From the NCBI GenBank assembly GCA_044228505.1, contig JBGAUT010000004.1, positions 186,001 to 250,000 on the forward strand: DNA of 64,000 nucleotides, read 5' to 3'. Within the stretch, counting starts at the first letter, position 1. Every line of letters starts with the position of its first letter. Source of the DNA: JAEUKA01 sp044228505. Its GTDB lineage: Bacteria; Myxococcota_A; Polyangia; Palsa-1104; JAEUJZ01. The notes beneath the pieces are model-generated. The model saw only the letters and a list, made by a program, of their open reading frames with translations, did no database searches and was not told where the DNA came from. Below are positions 17,269 to 25,529 of the stretch, in pieces. Both the position numbers and the translations under genes were made by a program.

Positions 17269-18426
17269 TTAGGGAGTCGGGTTAGGAATCACTGCCGCAG
17301 AAGGAGTCTCTGCCGGCGATGGAGCGGGTGGGCTCGGCGCAGTGGGTACCACCACCGGAGTCGTCGCAGCAACGGGCGGTGATGGTGTCATGGGCGCTAC
17401 TGGGACCACAACTGGTGTAGCGGACGGAGTCTCCACTTTTGCAACTGCGGACCCCGTACCGGCAGCCGACGGTCTGGAATCCATCGCTGCAACCGGTGGC
17501 GGTCTGTTTTCTACGGCAGGCTTTCGGACCAGCGAAACGATGGTCGTGATTGCAATGGTGGCGACCCCAACCGGAATCAGAATGTCTGTCGCATAGCCCA
17601 GTCCGCGTACGCGACTCTGGAGAGCCGACAGAGAGCTCGCATCGACCGGACCAGCATAGGGAGTCGATTGCAGTGTGTTCGCAGAGCTTAGGCCCACGCC
17701 TCCGGTAATGACACCGCCCACAATCAGCGCGCCCCCTACTGCCAATCCGCCATAGAAGAGCGGTCCGAACCGCGACTTTGGTGCAATAGGAGTTCCCCCG
17801 GTCGGCGATGCATTCACCGGCTCAACAGGAGTCACGGACAGCGCGGTCGTCTTCGGATCTCCCTTGCCCGGTCCAGCTCCGCCAGCGGTACCACTTGAGG
17901 GGTCGCTCTGACCGGCTTCTGCCGTTGGTGGAAGGTTCCCCGGTCCGCCCGCTGTTCCAGAGTCTGTCGGTGCCGTCGCTTTGGCGGGTCGCTCTTTGAC
18001 AGGCTTGTTCACCAAGTCGGTCTGCGCCTCTCGAAGAAACTGCTCCGCCTTCTGCTTCAGCTCTGGCTTGGCATCTTTTTCTGCCAAGAACTGCTGGTAG
18101 TTCACGATGGCGTCTTGGGTGCGTCCAAGCTTGTGAAGCGATCGGCCCAAATTGATGAGCAGCCACGGCACCGGCTTGCGCCGATATGCGGACTCGTAGG
18201 CCTCAAGCGCGCCCTCGTAGTCATCCTTTTTCGACAGCTTGCGCGCACGATTGTAATGAGCGCGGCAGATCGCATCCGACATACATGCATCGCTTTCCGA
18301 TGCATCCTCCTTGTCAGCCGATTCCGCCCAAGCGGTGCCTGCTACCCACACGGACAGCAACGCAGCCCCACACAGCAGGCTACTCCTCGATTTCGAATTG
18401 GGGCTTTTTCTTCTTCTTGTGTGCAT
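17269..18426 (-). CDS. exported TPR-repeat membrane protein
   Basis: 385 residues. Signal peptide to about residue 34, then tetratricopeptide-like helices at about 55-125 (YNRARKLSKKDDYEGALEAYESAYRRKP, NLGRSLHKLGRTQDAIVNYQQFL). A Pro/Ala/Gly/Thr-rich linker follows. Hydrophobic segments lie at about 223-250 (GGLAVGGALIVGGVITGG) and 275-295. The tail is Pro/Thr/Val-rich. TPR proteins of this form often sit beside Ser/Thr kinase genes in myxobacteria and are thought to act in envelope assemblies, though no direct role is established. Its ATG, with GAAAGGCG upstream, lies 47 bases inside the end of the kinase gene. Function unknown. Confidence 0.75.
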   Translation of the reverse strand: MHTRRRKSPNSKSRSSLLCGAALLSVWVAGTAWAESADKEDASESDACMSDAICRAHYNRARKLSKKDDYEGALEAYESAYRRKPVPWLLINLGRSLHKLGRTQDAIVNYQQFLAEKDAKPELKQKAEQFLREAQTDLVNKPVKERPAKATAPTDSGTAGGPGNLPPTAEAGQSDPSSGTAGGAGPGKGDPKTTALSVTPVEPVNASPTGGTPIAPKSRFGPLFYGGLAVGGALIVGGVITGGVGLSSANTLQSTPYAGPVDASSLSALQSRVRGLGYATDILIPVGVATIAITTIVSLVRKPAVENRPPPVAAMDSRPSAAGTGSAVAKVETPSATPVVVPVAPMTPSPPVAATTPVVVPTAPSPPAPSPAETPSAAVIPNPTP

Positions 18427-19999
18427 CGCCTTTCAAAGCCTTTTGCGACCCCTTTCCCATTGGTGTCACAGCGGAAGGAGTCCCTACGGAGTTCATCTGT
18501 TCGAGGGTAACGGACTGTTGCTCATCGCGGCTTAGATCGAGCACAACCAACTTGTCGGCGTAACCAGGGGCAATGATTCGTAGCTCTTGCGTACCCGAAG
18601 TGGCGATTTGCTCACTCTGCCAGGGTGTCTTGCCAAGCACTGCTCCATCAGAGATCCGCAGAATCTCAGCACTGACCGGAGTCGTCAGAATCTGCCAGTG
18701 AACCCGACGTGCTGGCGGCGGGTTCTCGACCGGCTTTTGACCGGGACCAGCGACTGTAGTTGGGATGCTCGACGTGGCCGTTGGTTTCTGCCATCTCCAA
18801 AGGGTCAAGACACCCACCACACCGATGATCAGCATCGGGACGACCACCAGCACCCGGCTACGCGTTCGAAGGATAATTTTCGACGAGGGCGAGCTGTTTT
18901 CACTGGCCGCCAGGTTCATCGTCGAGCGATGTCCTGCGGAGCCTGACTCATCGAGACCAATCGCACGAGAGGGTACAGAGGCCCCCGGTGTCTGTGGCGT
19001 AATCGGTGTCGCGAGTGGTGCAAACATCAAATCAGCCGGTAGAAGTGGGCGCACGCTGGACGAATCAATCGTCGCGGCCTCAAACTCCGCGTCATCGGAG
19101 TCGGCGGGATCTGGCTCTGCTCGTTCCAGAGAAGGTTGAACGTAGTCCGCAAGCTCTGTGAGCAGAGTCCCGATGCGACGCTCCACTTCAACCATCGACG
19201 GACGGCTAGCCGGGTCTTTCACCATCATCGCCCGCACCAGCTCGACCACGGAGGCCGGCACATACGGAGCGAGCGAGGCGAGCGGTGTCGGTTCCTGAAA
19301 CATGTGCATGCCGAGCAGCTCGCCACCGCCCGTTGCAACAAAAGGCAGCCGCCCCGCGAGCAAGCGGTAGATGATCACCCCGAGCGCGTATACATCCGCA
19401 CGGTCGCTCACCTCGACGCCACCCTTGCACTGCTCTGGTGACATGTACGCGGGAGTCCCAAGAAGAGAGTCCCCCTTGGTCAAGCTCTTGCGAATGTTGG
19501 GATCGCGAAGCTTGGCAATACCAAAATCGAGCAGCTTGGCCCGCTCCCCTCCCGCCACCGCCGGATCCGCAACCAGCATGATGTTGTCGGGCTTCAGGTC
19601 GCGATGAACGATGTTTTTGCTGTGGGCGGCGGCCAGTGCATTGGCAACCTGTCTCGCCGTCGCTAGCGTTGCCAGCACCGGAATCCGTCCGCCCAGCTTG
19701 CGCATACGCTGTCCGACGGTCTCTCCGTCGAGAAGCTCCATCACAATGTAGGACGTACCATCGGTGAGTCGCCCGCAGTCGAAGATCTGCACGATGCTAG
19801 GATGACCAATGCGGTTAGCCGCTTTGGCTTCGTTGAAGAAGCGGGTGACGAAGTCGGGGTTGTTTACGAATTCCGGGCGTAGGACCTTGATCGCGACGTG
19901 CCGTTCGACAGCATCGTGGAACCCCTCATAGACCGCGCCCATGCCGCCTTGGCTAAGCTTGCGGAGCAGTCTGTAGGGACCAAGCCTCGGCTCGGACAT
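18380..19999 (-). CDS. transmembrane Ser/Thr protein kinase with PEGA-like C-terminus
   Basis: 539 residues. The Hanks-type kinase domain (about 5-275) has all catalytic motifs: the glycine loop LSQGGMGAVYEG, VAIKVL, HRDLKPDN, DFG, and the activation segment GTPAYMSPEQC. A single membrane helix (about 390-410, VLVVVPMLIIGVVGVLTLW) follows an acidic linker. The C-terminal part has a PEGA-like beta domain (GKTPWQSEQI ... ELRIIAPGYADK) and a lysine-rich end. An active kinase signalling from cytoplasm to envelope is likely. It heads a run with the TPR and BMP-lipoprotein genes, and the upstream 140 bases are AT-rich and should hold the promoter. Confidence 0.92.
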   Translation of the reverse strand: MSEPRLGPYRLLRKLSQGGMGAVYEGFHDAVERHVAIKVLRPEFVNNPDFVTRFFNEAKAANRIGHPSIVQIFDCGRLTDGTSYIVMELLDGETVGQRMRKLGGRIPVLATLATARQVANALAAAHSKNIVHRDLKPDNIMLVADPAVAGGERAKLLDFGIAKLRDPNIRKSLTKGDSLLGTPAYMSPEQCKGGVEVSDRADVYALGVIIYRLLAGRLPFVATGGGELLGMHMFQEPTPLASLAPYVPASVVELVRAMMVKDPASRPSMVEVERRIGTLLTELADYVQPSLERAEPDPADSDDAEFEAATIDSSSVRPLLPADLMFAPLATPITPQTPGASVPSRAIGLDESGSAGHRSTMNLAASENSSPSSKIILRTRSRVLVVVPMLIIGVVGVLTLWRWQKPTATSSIPTTVAGPGQKPVENPPPARRVHWQILTTPVSAEILRISDGAVLGKTPWQSEQIATSGTQELRIIAPGYADKLVVLDLSRDEQQSVTLEQMNSVGTPSAVTPMGKGSQKALKGDAHKKKKKPQFEIEE

Positions 20000-20137
20000 T
20001 GATGCTGAAACCTCAGTTGCTAGCGTATCATTTTGTATTTTATTTCACAATATTTGGACAAATTGTAAGCATTGCGACTGCTTGGTCATCCTGGCGACCC
20101 GCTTGAATCGGCTGATCCCATGGCGAAATCGCCACTG
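20000..20137. promoter_or_regulatory. AT-rich upstream region of the Ser/Thr kinase gene
   Basis: Between 20022 and 20070 the sequence drops sharply in G+C (TTTTGTATTTTATTTCACAA region) compared with the surrounding 60 % G+C. This is the probable promoter area of the minus-strand kinase-TPR-lipoprotein run. No unambiguous -35/-10 pair could be fixed by eye. Confidence 0.35.
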
Positions 20138-20770
20138 TCAGAACGCCGCCGCTGCGCCGATCATGGTCAGCTTGCCACCTAGGCTCACCCAGGGTGCCCA
20201 GCGCGACTCCGGCACAAAATAGCGATAGAGATCACAGGCTGCCGGGACGAGCACCATAAGCCCAGTGCCCCACGACGGTACGTTCAGCGCCCGTGCCATG
20301 CTGTTCACGTCGCTCTGCGGCGGGCCAATCGATGCCAACCCGGTGATGGCATAACCGATGGATAACACGATGTGAAAGCCGAGCATCCCCTTCAAAAACG
20401 GCCGATGATGCTCGCGCAGCCTCGGATCGATGCCCAAGATCAGCTCGGAGTACAGCCCCTGCACCCCAAAGCCCATCATCGAGATCGCGTACACCTGCTG
20501 CGCCGATTGCACCTTCGTGGGCTGAATCGCAAAAAACGGGAACGGCCCCAGCGCCACCTTGCGCAGTTCGGGTTCACTACCCGTCGCTACATCCAGCACC
20601 ACATGTCCACCCTCATGGACCACAAAGCCCGTCAGCGCCCCAGCGGCCAGCCACAGCCAGTCCGTGACCTTGCGAAAGTCGGCCTCCTTCGGAGGTGCCG
20701 CCGACACGGCTCGCGACAACAAGGATATTAGGCATATTAGTAGCAACTTTCTTCGAACACGCACCCTCAC
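20138..20770 (-). CDS. membrane protein with HEGGH putative metalloprotease motif
   Basis: 210 residues with a signal-like first helix (1-24) and four to five further hydrophobic segments. The second segment contains VVHEGGHVVLD, an HExxH zinc-binding motif embedded in a membrane helix, as in M50 site-2 proteases. A conserved-looking FFAIQP and a C-terminal DLYRYFVPES follow. The classical second M50 motif (NxxPxxxLDG) is not evident, so protease activity is only a possibility. The start is GTG 20770 or GTG 20764, without a Shine-Dalgarno. It is divergent from the DUF72 gene. Confidence 0.6.
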   Translation of the reverse strand: MRVRVRRKLLLICLISLLSRAVSAAPPKEADFRKVTDWLWLAAGALTGFVVHEGGHVVLDVATGSEPELRKVALGPFPFFAIQPTKVQSAQQVYAISMMGFGVQGLYSELILGIDPRLREHHRPFLKGMLGFHIVLSIGYAITGLASIGPPQSDVNSMARALNVPSWGTGLMVLVPAACDLYRYFVPESRWAPWVSLGGKLTMIGAAAAF

Positions 20771-20839
20771 CGCTTGTCATGTTCGGGTACGTTAGTCAAC
20801 GCTTGTCGCGGGCCCCCTGGCTGTGGCATTCCCTTGCCT

Positions 20840-21844
20840 ATGGCGCAGCAGTTCTCTCTGTTCGCACAGACTCCGCAACCCGAACCCATAGGCCGCAGAG
20901 CGGTTCATTCCTTTGACCCAAGTACGCTACCCGCTCCGCCCAAGCTCGGTCCCAAGACGCGCTCCTTTGGCACCAGCTCCTGGGTTTATCCCGGTTGGGA
21001 TGGCAGCGTGTATCGCGATGTGAAGGCCTACGGAGCGAGTAGTCGTTTTTCGGATCTCTGTCTGTCCGAATACGCTCGCGACCCACACTTCCGCTGCGCC
21101 GGGGCCGACAACATGTATTATGTTCGGCCATCTTCTCGACGGACGTTGCTGCGAAAGTACGCCTCTCAGCTCCGCAGTTTGCCGGAGCGAGTCGTACTGT
21201 GTCCAAAGGTCTTTCACGAGATTACGGTCAGCCATTACACTCCCCAGCAGCAGCAGGAGTGGCGGAAGTCCGATCCGATCAATCCTCACTTTTTGGACCC
21301 GAGTCTGTTTCTGGAAGAGGTCGCGACCCCGCTGTCCGATGAACTGGCAGAATCGCTCGGCCCGCTCATCCTGGAGCTTCAGGAAAACGACATCCATGAA
21401 CCGGAATTTTGTCGGCTCCTTGATCACTTTCTGAGCGAGGTCCGCAAGGGCTTTTCCGGTTCCATTTCCGTCGAGCTTCGCACTGAATCTCACTTCACGT
21501 TGCGTTATCTGTCGATCCTCCATCACCACGGCGCGGGACATGTCCTAAACTCGTGGACACGCATGCCACCGATTGCCCAGCAGTTTGCGCGGATGCAAGC
21601 GGTTCACAGAGACTGGCCGGACTATGTTCTGCGGGCTCTGCTACGAATCGGAATGCGCTATGCAGAGGCCTCCAAGTGGGCCCCCTATGATCGCTTGCAG
21701 CAGCGTGCTACCGAGGTCCGGGCTGATATATTGACCGTCCTACGTAGCTTGCCGATCGAGCAAACCGCGTACGTGCTCATCAACAATCACTTGGAAGGAA
21801 ATGCTCCGACTACCATCGCTGAGCTACAAGCCGCACTGTTCTAA
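20840..21844 (+). CDS. DUF72 family protein
   Basis: 334 residues. The N-terminal motif GTSSWVYPGWDGSVYRD corresponds to the G-(T/C)-S-x-W-x-Y-x-x-W signature of DUF72, a TIM-barrel-like family of unknown biochemical role. The interior shows PERVVLCPKVFHEIT and SISVELRTESHF (family E-x-R). The C-terminal AYVLINNHLEGNAPTT matches the family N-N-H-x-x-G-x-A/P ending. ATG 20840 is chosen because the family signature starts about 40 residues later. No operon partner. Confidence 0.88.
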   Translation: MAQQFSLFAQTPQPEPIGRRAVHSFDPSTLPAPPKLGPKTRSFGTSSWVYPGWDGSVYRDVKAYGASSRFSDLCLSEYARDPHFRCAGADNMYYVRPSSRRTLLRKYASQLRSLPERVVLCPKVFHEITVSHYTPQQQQEWRKSDPINPHFLDPSLFLEEVATPLSDELAESLGPLILELQENDIHEPEFCRLLDHFLSEVRKGFSGSISVELRTESHFTLRYLSILHHHGAGHVLNSWTRMPPIAQQFARMQAVHRDWPDYVLRALLRIGMRYAEASKWAPYDRLQQRATEVRADILTVLRSLPIEQTAYVLINNHLEGNAPTTIAELQAALF

Positions 21845-21878
21845 AGGCGGATAGTTCGCTTTGGACTAAGTCTTATTT

Positions 21879-23159
21879 TTATAGCCCGTGACCGTCTGTT
21901 CCGCGCTCGCGCCGAAACAGAAACAGACCACAGAGCAGCCCAAGTCCGCACAGCGCCGCAAGCAGCCACATGCCCAGCGCGTAACCGGATGGATGCTGGG
22001 CGCTGGCCTTGGCTAGATCGTTTGACCATCCCAAGATCGCTGAAATCACCCACACGGCGAGCTGCTGAAGCAGGGTAAGCAGCGCATATGCCGTGCCCAA
22101 GCGGCGCTCATCCACCAGATACGTTACCGACGGCCAAAGCACAGCGGGAATCAGCGAAAACGAAACACATAGCAAGATGATCGGAACATACGGTGCTTGG
22201 CTGGGAACGGCGAGCAGAGGGAAGACCGGAATCACGAGCAGGAGTCCAAGCAGGAGCAGCAGCGCACGATGTCCCACGCGATCCACCAGGATTCCGAACA
22301 GCGGCGCGGCCACCATCGCCGAGGTCGGAAGATAGCTCAGGAGGACTCCTGCTTCATCTCGACCGATTCCGTGTCCTTCGATCAGCAGCTTGGCAGCAAA
22401 GGACTGAAACGGAAACAGGGCTGCGTAAAAAGCAAGACAGACTCCGGTAAGGAGCCAGTAGCTGCGATCAAAGCTGCTCACTTGCGCAAAGCTGAGCTTG
22501 TCGGTGGCTCCTGCAGCGGGCAGTGCATAGCGCCGCTCGGCCTGCCGTTCGACCAGGTAGTTGATGAGCCCACCGATGAGACAGGTTCCTCCGATGACTG
22601 CCGCCAACACCAGCGGTGCCCGTGCTGCACCACTCCCATAGACAGAATGAGCCCACTGCGGAGAGCGATCAGCGGCCACGGTGCCGAGCCGTGAAAAGGT
22701 CAGACTGACGCCAAACGCAAAGGAGAGCGCCCGCCCCTTCCAGTACCGCGACAGGACCGTGTTGATCGCCACGCTCATCGGCTCGCCGCCCAGTCCGAGC
22801 AGGAATCGCCCGAGCAGGAGAATTCCGAAGCTCGGTGCAAGTGCTGTGATGATCCCGGCCAGCGTTGAAATCGCACCAAACAGCAGGATCGATCGCTTGG
22901 TCCCCATCCGATCGATAAGCTGTCCGCACGTCAGCAGCGCGAGAGCCCCAGCAATGCTGTATGCACCGGACAGGAATCCGTAGTGAACCTCGCCAATGTG
23001 ATGGTCGCGCTGCACCAGGTCAGCCACCATCCCAAGTGCATCGTAGAGGTAGTAGCTCCCAAACAGCGCCCCGCTCACGAGGATGAGGATCGCCCAGCGA
23101 TAGGCTGGATGCAGCGCTGCTGCAGCACCTGGCGGTTCCGAGATCTCAGTGGTCGACAC
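21879..23159 (-). CDS. major facilitator superfamily transporter
   Basis: 426 residues with about 12 membrane helices in two halves. The loop 2-3 motif appears as GQLIDRMGTKRSILL and its second-half counterpart as GILVDRVGHRALLLL, both clear MFS signatures. The layout is that of a sugar-phosphate/nitrate-type or organic-anion transporter, but the substrate cannot be inferred. The start codon is GTG. No catabolic genes are close enough to suggest a cargo. Confidence 0.9.
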   Translation of the reverse strand: MSTTEISEPPGAAAALHPAYRWAILILVSGALFGSYYLYDALGMVADLVQRDHHIGEVHYGFLSGAYSIAGALALLTCGQLIDRMGTKRSILLFGAISTLAGIITALAPSFGILLLGRFLLGLGGEPMSVAINTVLSRYWKGRALSFAFGVSLTFSRLGTVAADRSPQWAHSVYGSGAARAPLVLAAVIGGTCLIGGLINYLVERQAERRYALPAAGATDKLSFAQVSSFDRSYWLLTGVCLAFYAALFPFQSFAAKLLIEGHGIGRDEAGVLLSYLPTSAMVAAPLFGILVDRVGHRALLLLLGLLLVIPVFPLLAVPSQAPYVPIILLCVSFSLIPAVLWPSVTYLVDERRLGTAYALLTLLQQLAVWVISAILGWSNDLAKASAQHPSGYALGMWLLAALCGLGLLCGLFLFRRERGTDGHGL

Positions 23160-23227
23160 GACCGCGGACCTTACCGCAAAGCGTGCGCCATCACTCGATC
23201 GAAACCGCGTGTCGGAATAGCAACGCT

Positions 23228-23980
23228 CTACCAGCGCTTGGCAGGTGCCGAAAAGCCGATCGAAAGCTCAGCATTCCATCGCGCCGGACCGTAGATGCCA
23301 ACGTCACCCGCAGCCTGGAGAAAGAACCACGGCTTGGCGTGAATCCGCACCCCGCCATGCGCGGAGAAGCCAAAACCTTTGGCCTGATATTCGGCCTTGG
23401 CATCATCGACCGCGACTCCAAGATTCGTCCAGTACGCGTAGCCGATGAGATCCAAAAACGGCGCGAACACCCAGACCGGATACTCACCGCCAATGCCGAA
23501 GCGCAGCTCATAGGGACGCAGCGACTGCACCGCGACGTTCACGTTCTTGCCGTCGAGGGTATAGGTGCCGGTGGCGTCACGGGCTTTGAAGGTGGAAAAC
23601 GGAAAGTCCACGCCGATGGTGCCGCGAACGTAAGAAAACACCGCGTGCAGCTCGTAGCGCAGACCCAAGACCGTTTCGGAGTCGAAAGGCGGACGAACAA
23701 ACTGCTCGCTCAGGTTGGGGGCAACGCCGTTGGTGCTCTCGAACGACGAGTCGGCGTAGCGACGACCACCGGCCAAAAATCCCATCGACATCTGCATATA
23801 GCTACGCGAGATCGTCTCTCGCTCGGGCTTCGGAGGAGACGGCGGTGGACGGTAGGAAGAGCCGTCATCGACCGGTGCGATCGCCTGCGAGCTCTGCGCC
23901 AGTGCGCTTCCCTCGACGACAACCAGACCCAAGGCGATCAGCAAAGCGGACGGCCCAACTGGCAGACTACGATGTTGCAT
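23228..23980 (-). CDS. exported protein, probable outer-membrane beta-barrel
   Basis: 250 residues. Signal peptide 1-28 (cleavage near ALAQ). The body alternates aromatic and hydrophilic residues in beta-strand-like blocks (SYMQMSMGFLAGGRRYADSS, LGLRYELHAVFSYVRGTIGVDF, GGVRIHAKPWFFLQAAGDVGIYG). This resembles small outer-membrane beta-barrels of uncharacterised myxobacterial families. It follows no clear partner and lies 42 bases from the oxidoreductase gene on the same strand. Function unknown. Confidence 0.65.
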   Translation of the reverse strand: MQHRSLPVGPSALLIALGLVVVEGSALAQSSQAIAPVDDGSSYRPPPSPPKPERETISRSYMQMSMGFLAGGRRYADSSFESTNGVAPNLSEQFVRPPFDSETVLGLRYELHAVFSYVRGTIGVDFPFSTFKARDATGTYTLDGKNVNVAVQSLRPYELRFGIGGEYPVWVFAPFLDLIGYAYWTNLGVAVDDAKAEYQAKGFGFSAHGGVRIHAKPWFFLQAAGDVGIYGPARWNAELSIGFSAPAKRW

Positions 23981-24022
23981 GATGACATCATCGACGAGCG
24001 GACCAAATCCCGCAACTGATCG

Positions 24023-25210
24023 CTAACCGATGATCATCACCTCTCGCTCGCTGGTGCCATCGCGGAATCGGGACAGCTTGCAGCGATCAAACACCGGATG
24101 GCGCTTGCCCCCACACAGCAGCTCGGCGTAACAGCGAGCGATGACCGGAGCCATCATGAAGCCGTGTCCGACGAAGCCGCAGACCAGGAAAAAGCCAGGT
24201 AGTCCGTCCGGTTCCCCGAGAATCGGTAGTCCATCGGGCGATACATCGTACGGACCGGCCCACTGACGGAGCACCCGCACCTGCGACAGCACTGGCATGA
24301 CCTGCAGCAGCTCGGCGGACATGTCTTCGAGAAAGCGCAGCCGCGAGCCCATATGAACCTGGCCATCGTCCACATCGGGCACGGTGATGCCACCGACGAT
24401 TTCACCACGCATCGACTGCGAAAAATACAGCCCGGAGCTGAGCACGCTCACCAGTGGCTTCAAAAATGGTTTGAGCGACTCGGTGGCAAGAATCTCGTGA
24501 CGGTGGGGATGGTTCGGTAGCTCAATTCCGACCAATTTGGCGACGGCCGGTGACCAGGCTCCGGCGGCGTTAATGATGCGCTCACAGCGGATTTTGCCCT
24601 TGCTGGTATGAACGACGAACGCGTGCGGCCCAAGGACATCGATGGCGGTGACCTTGGTGTAGGTATGGATGCTGACACCCAGTTCCGAGGCTGCGTTGGC
24701 ATATCCCCACAAAAAGGGCCAGGGGAACACCACGCCGTCCCTCGGGTTGTAACAGGCGGCAACAAAGCTGTGGACGTTCAGCTCGGGAACGATGCGAAGC
24801 GCTTCCTGCGGCGTCAAGATGCGTGTCGGCACCCCGCAGCGGTTTTGCAGCGCCACCGTCCGCTCAAGCTGCGCCAGCTCGGCTTGGCTACGAATCAAGA
24901 ACAGGTAGCCGCCCTGACGGAGCCAGACGTTCATGCCCAGCTCGCTGGCAAAGTCGCGGCAGATTTCGATCGACTCCTGCATGAGCCGAACGTTCATCTC
25001 CGTGGACCACTGCATACGAACGCCGCCGCCGTTCCGACCCGACGCACCGCTCGTCAGGTATTCCTGCTCCAGGACGTGGATGTCGCTGCGTCCGCGGCGG
25101 GCCAGTTCGTAGGCAATCCCAAGGCCCATGATGCCGCCGCCAATGATGACCGTCTCCGCTTCGGCAGCAAGCTGCTTGGCTGCGGCGGGCATGCGTTGGC
25201 TAGCGCTCAC
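24023..25210 (-). CDS. FAD-dependent amino-acid dehydrogenase, DAO-type subunit (HcnC / SoxB-like)
   Basis: 395 residues. The N-terminal FAD-binding motif is VIIGGGIMGLGIAYELARRG. The substrate-domain layout (SGASGRNGGGVRMQW, GAWSPAV, and GPYDVSPDGLPILGE near the C-terminus) is that of the D-amino-acid oxidase / sarcosine oxidase beta / HCN synthase HcnC family. These enzymes oxidise a secondary or primary amine at the alpha carbon. The frame opens with TTG 25234, but GTG 25210 has AAAGGAG six bases upstream and is preferred. It overlaps the end of the small iron-sulfur gene by 11 bases. It acts with the two upstream genes as a membrane-less dehydrogenase complex (inferred). Confidence 0.85.
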   Translation of the reverse strand: MSASQRMPAAAKQLAAEAETVIIGGGIMGLGIAYELARRGRSDIHVLEQEYLTSGASGRNGGGVRMQWSTEMNVRLMQESIEICRDFASELGMNVWLRQGGYLFLIRSQAELAQLERTVALQNRCGVPTRILTPQEALRIVPELNVHSFVAACYNPRDGVVFPWPFLWGYANAASELGVSIHTYTKVTAIDVLGPHAFVVHTSKGKIRCERIINAAGAWSPAVAKLVGIELPNHPHRHEILATESLKPFLKPLVSVLSSGLYFSQSMRGEIVGGITVPDVDDGQVHMGSRLRFLEDMSAELLQVMPVLSQVRVLRQWAGPYDVSPDGLPILGEPDGLPGFFLVCGFVGHGFMMAPVIARCYAELLCGGKRHPVFDRCKLSRFRDGTSEREVMIIG

Positions 25211-25514
25211 GGTCGGCTCCTTTGCCAGCGGCAAGGACGTACAGCGAAACGGGCATCACGGGGGGTCGTGGCGTAAACGGATGGGGAGCGGCATGTGCCT
25301 CGGGCTGGCGCTCGCGCCGATGCGGGTCGGCAGCCTGAGCCGTTTTGAGCAGCAGGCACGTCGTGACCATGCACTGCTTGCCCTGACACGGACCCGTGCC
25401 AAGCCCGGTAAAGCGCTTGACCTCATCGATATCGAGATAACCGAGCCCGATCGCCTGCTCGACATCGGCAAGTGTCACATCCTCACACGGGCATACGATG
25501 CACTTTTCGGACAT
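25200..25514 (-). CDS. small BFD-like [2Fe-2S] protein
   Basis: 104 residues. The first 55 form a BFD-like [2Fe-2S] module with cysteines in the pattern C-x-C near the N-terminus (CPCEDVT) and C-x4-C later (GPCQGKQC), followed by helical residues. In heteromeric amino-acid dehydrogenases and HCN synthases this module is either fused to the NAD(P)-like flavoprotein subunit or separate; here it is separate. It passes electrons between the two flavoprotein subunits or to an acceptor (inferred). The remaining 50 residues are low complexity. A good Shine-Dalgarno (GAGGAAG) precedes the ATG. Confidence 0.85.
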   Translation of the reverse strand: MSEKCIVCPCEDVTLADVEQAIGLGYLDIDEVKRFTGLGTGPCQGKQCMVTTCLLLKTAQAADPHRRERQPEAHAAPHPFTPRPPVMPVSLYVLAAGKGADRER

Positions 25515-25529
25515 GACTTCCTCGAAGAA

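Noticed and set aside
21864..21882. Terminator hairpin after the DUF72 gene
   Set aside because: GAC-TAA-GTC is only a three-pair stem, although a T-rich tract follows; too weak to call.
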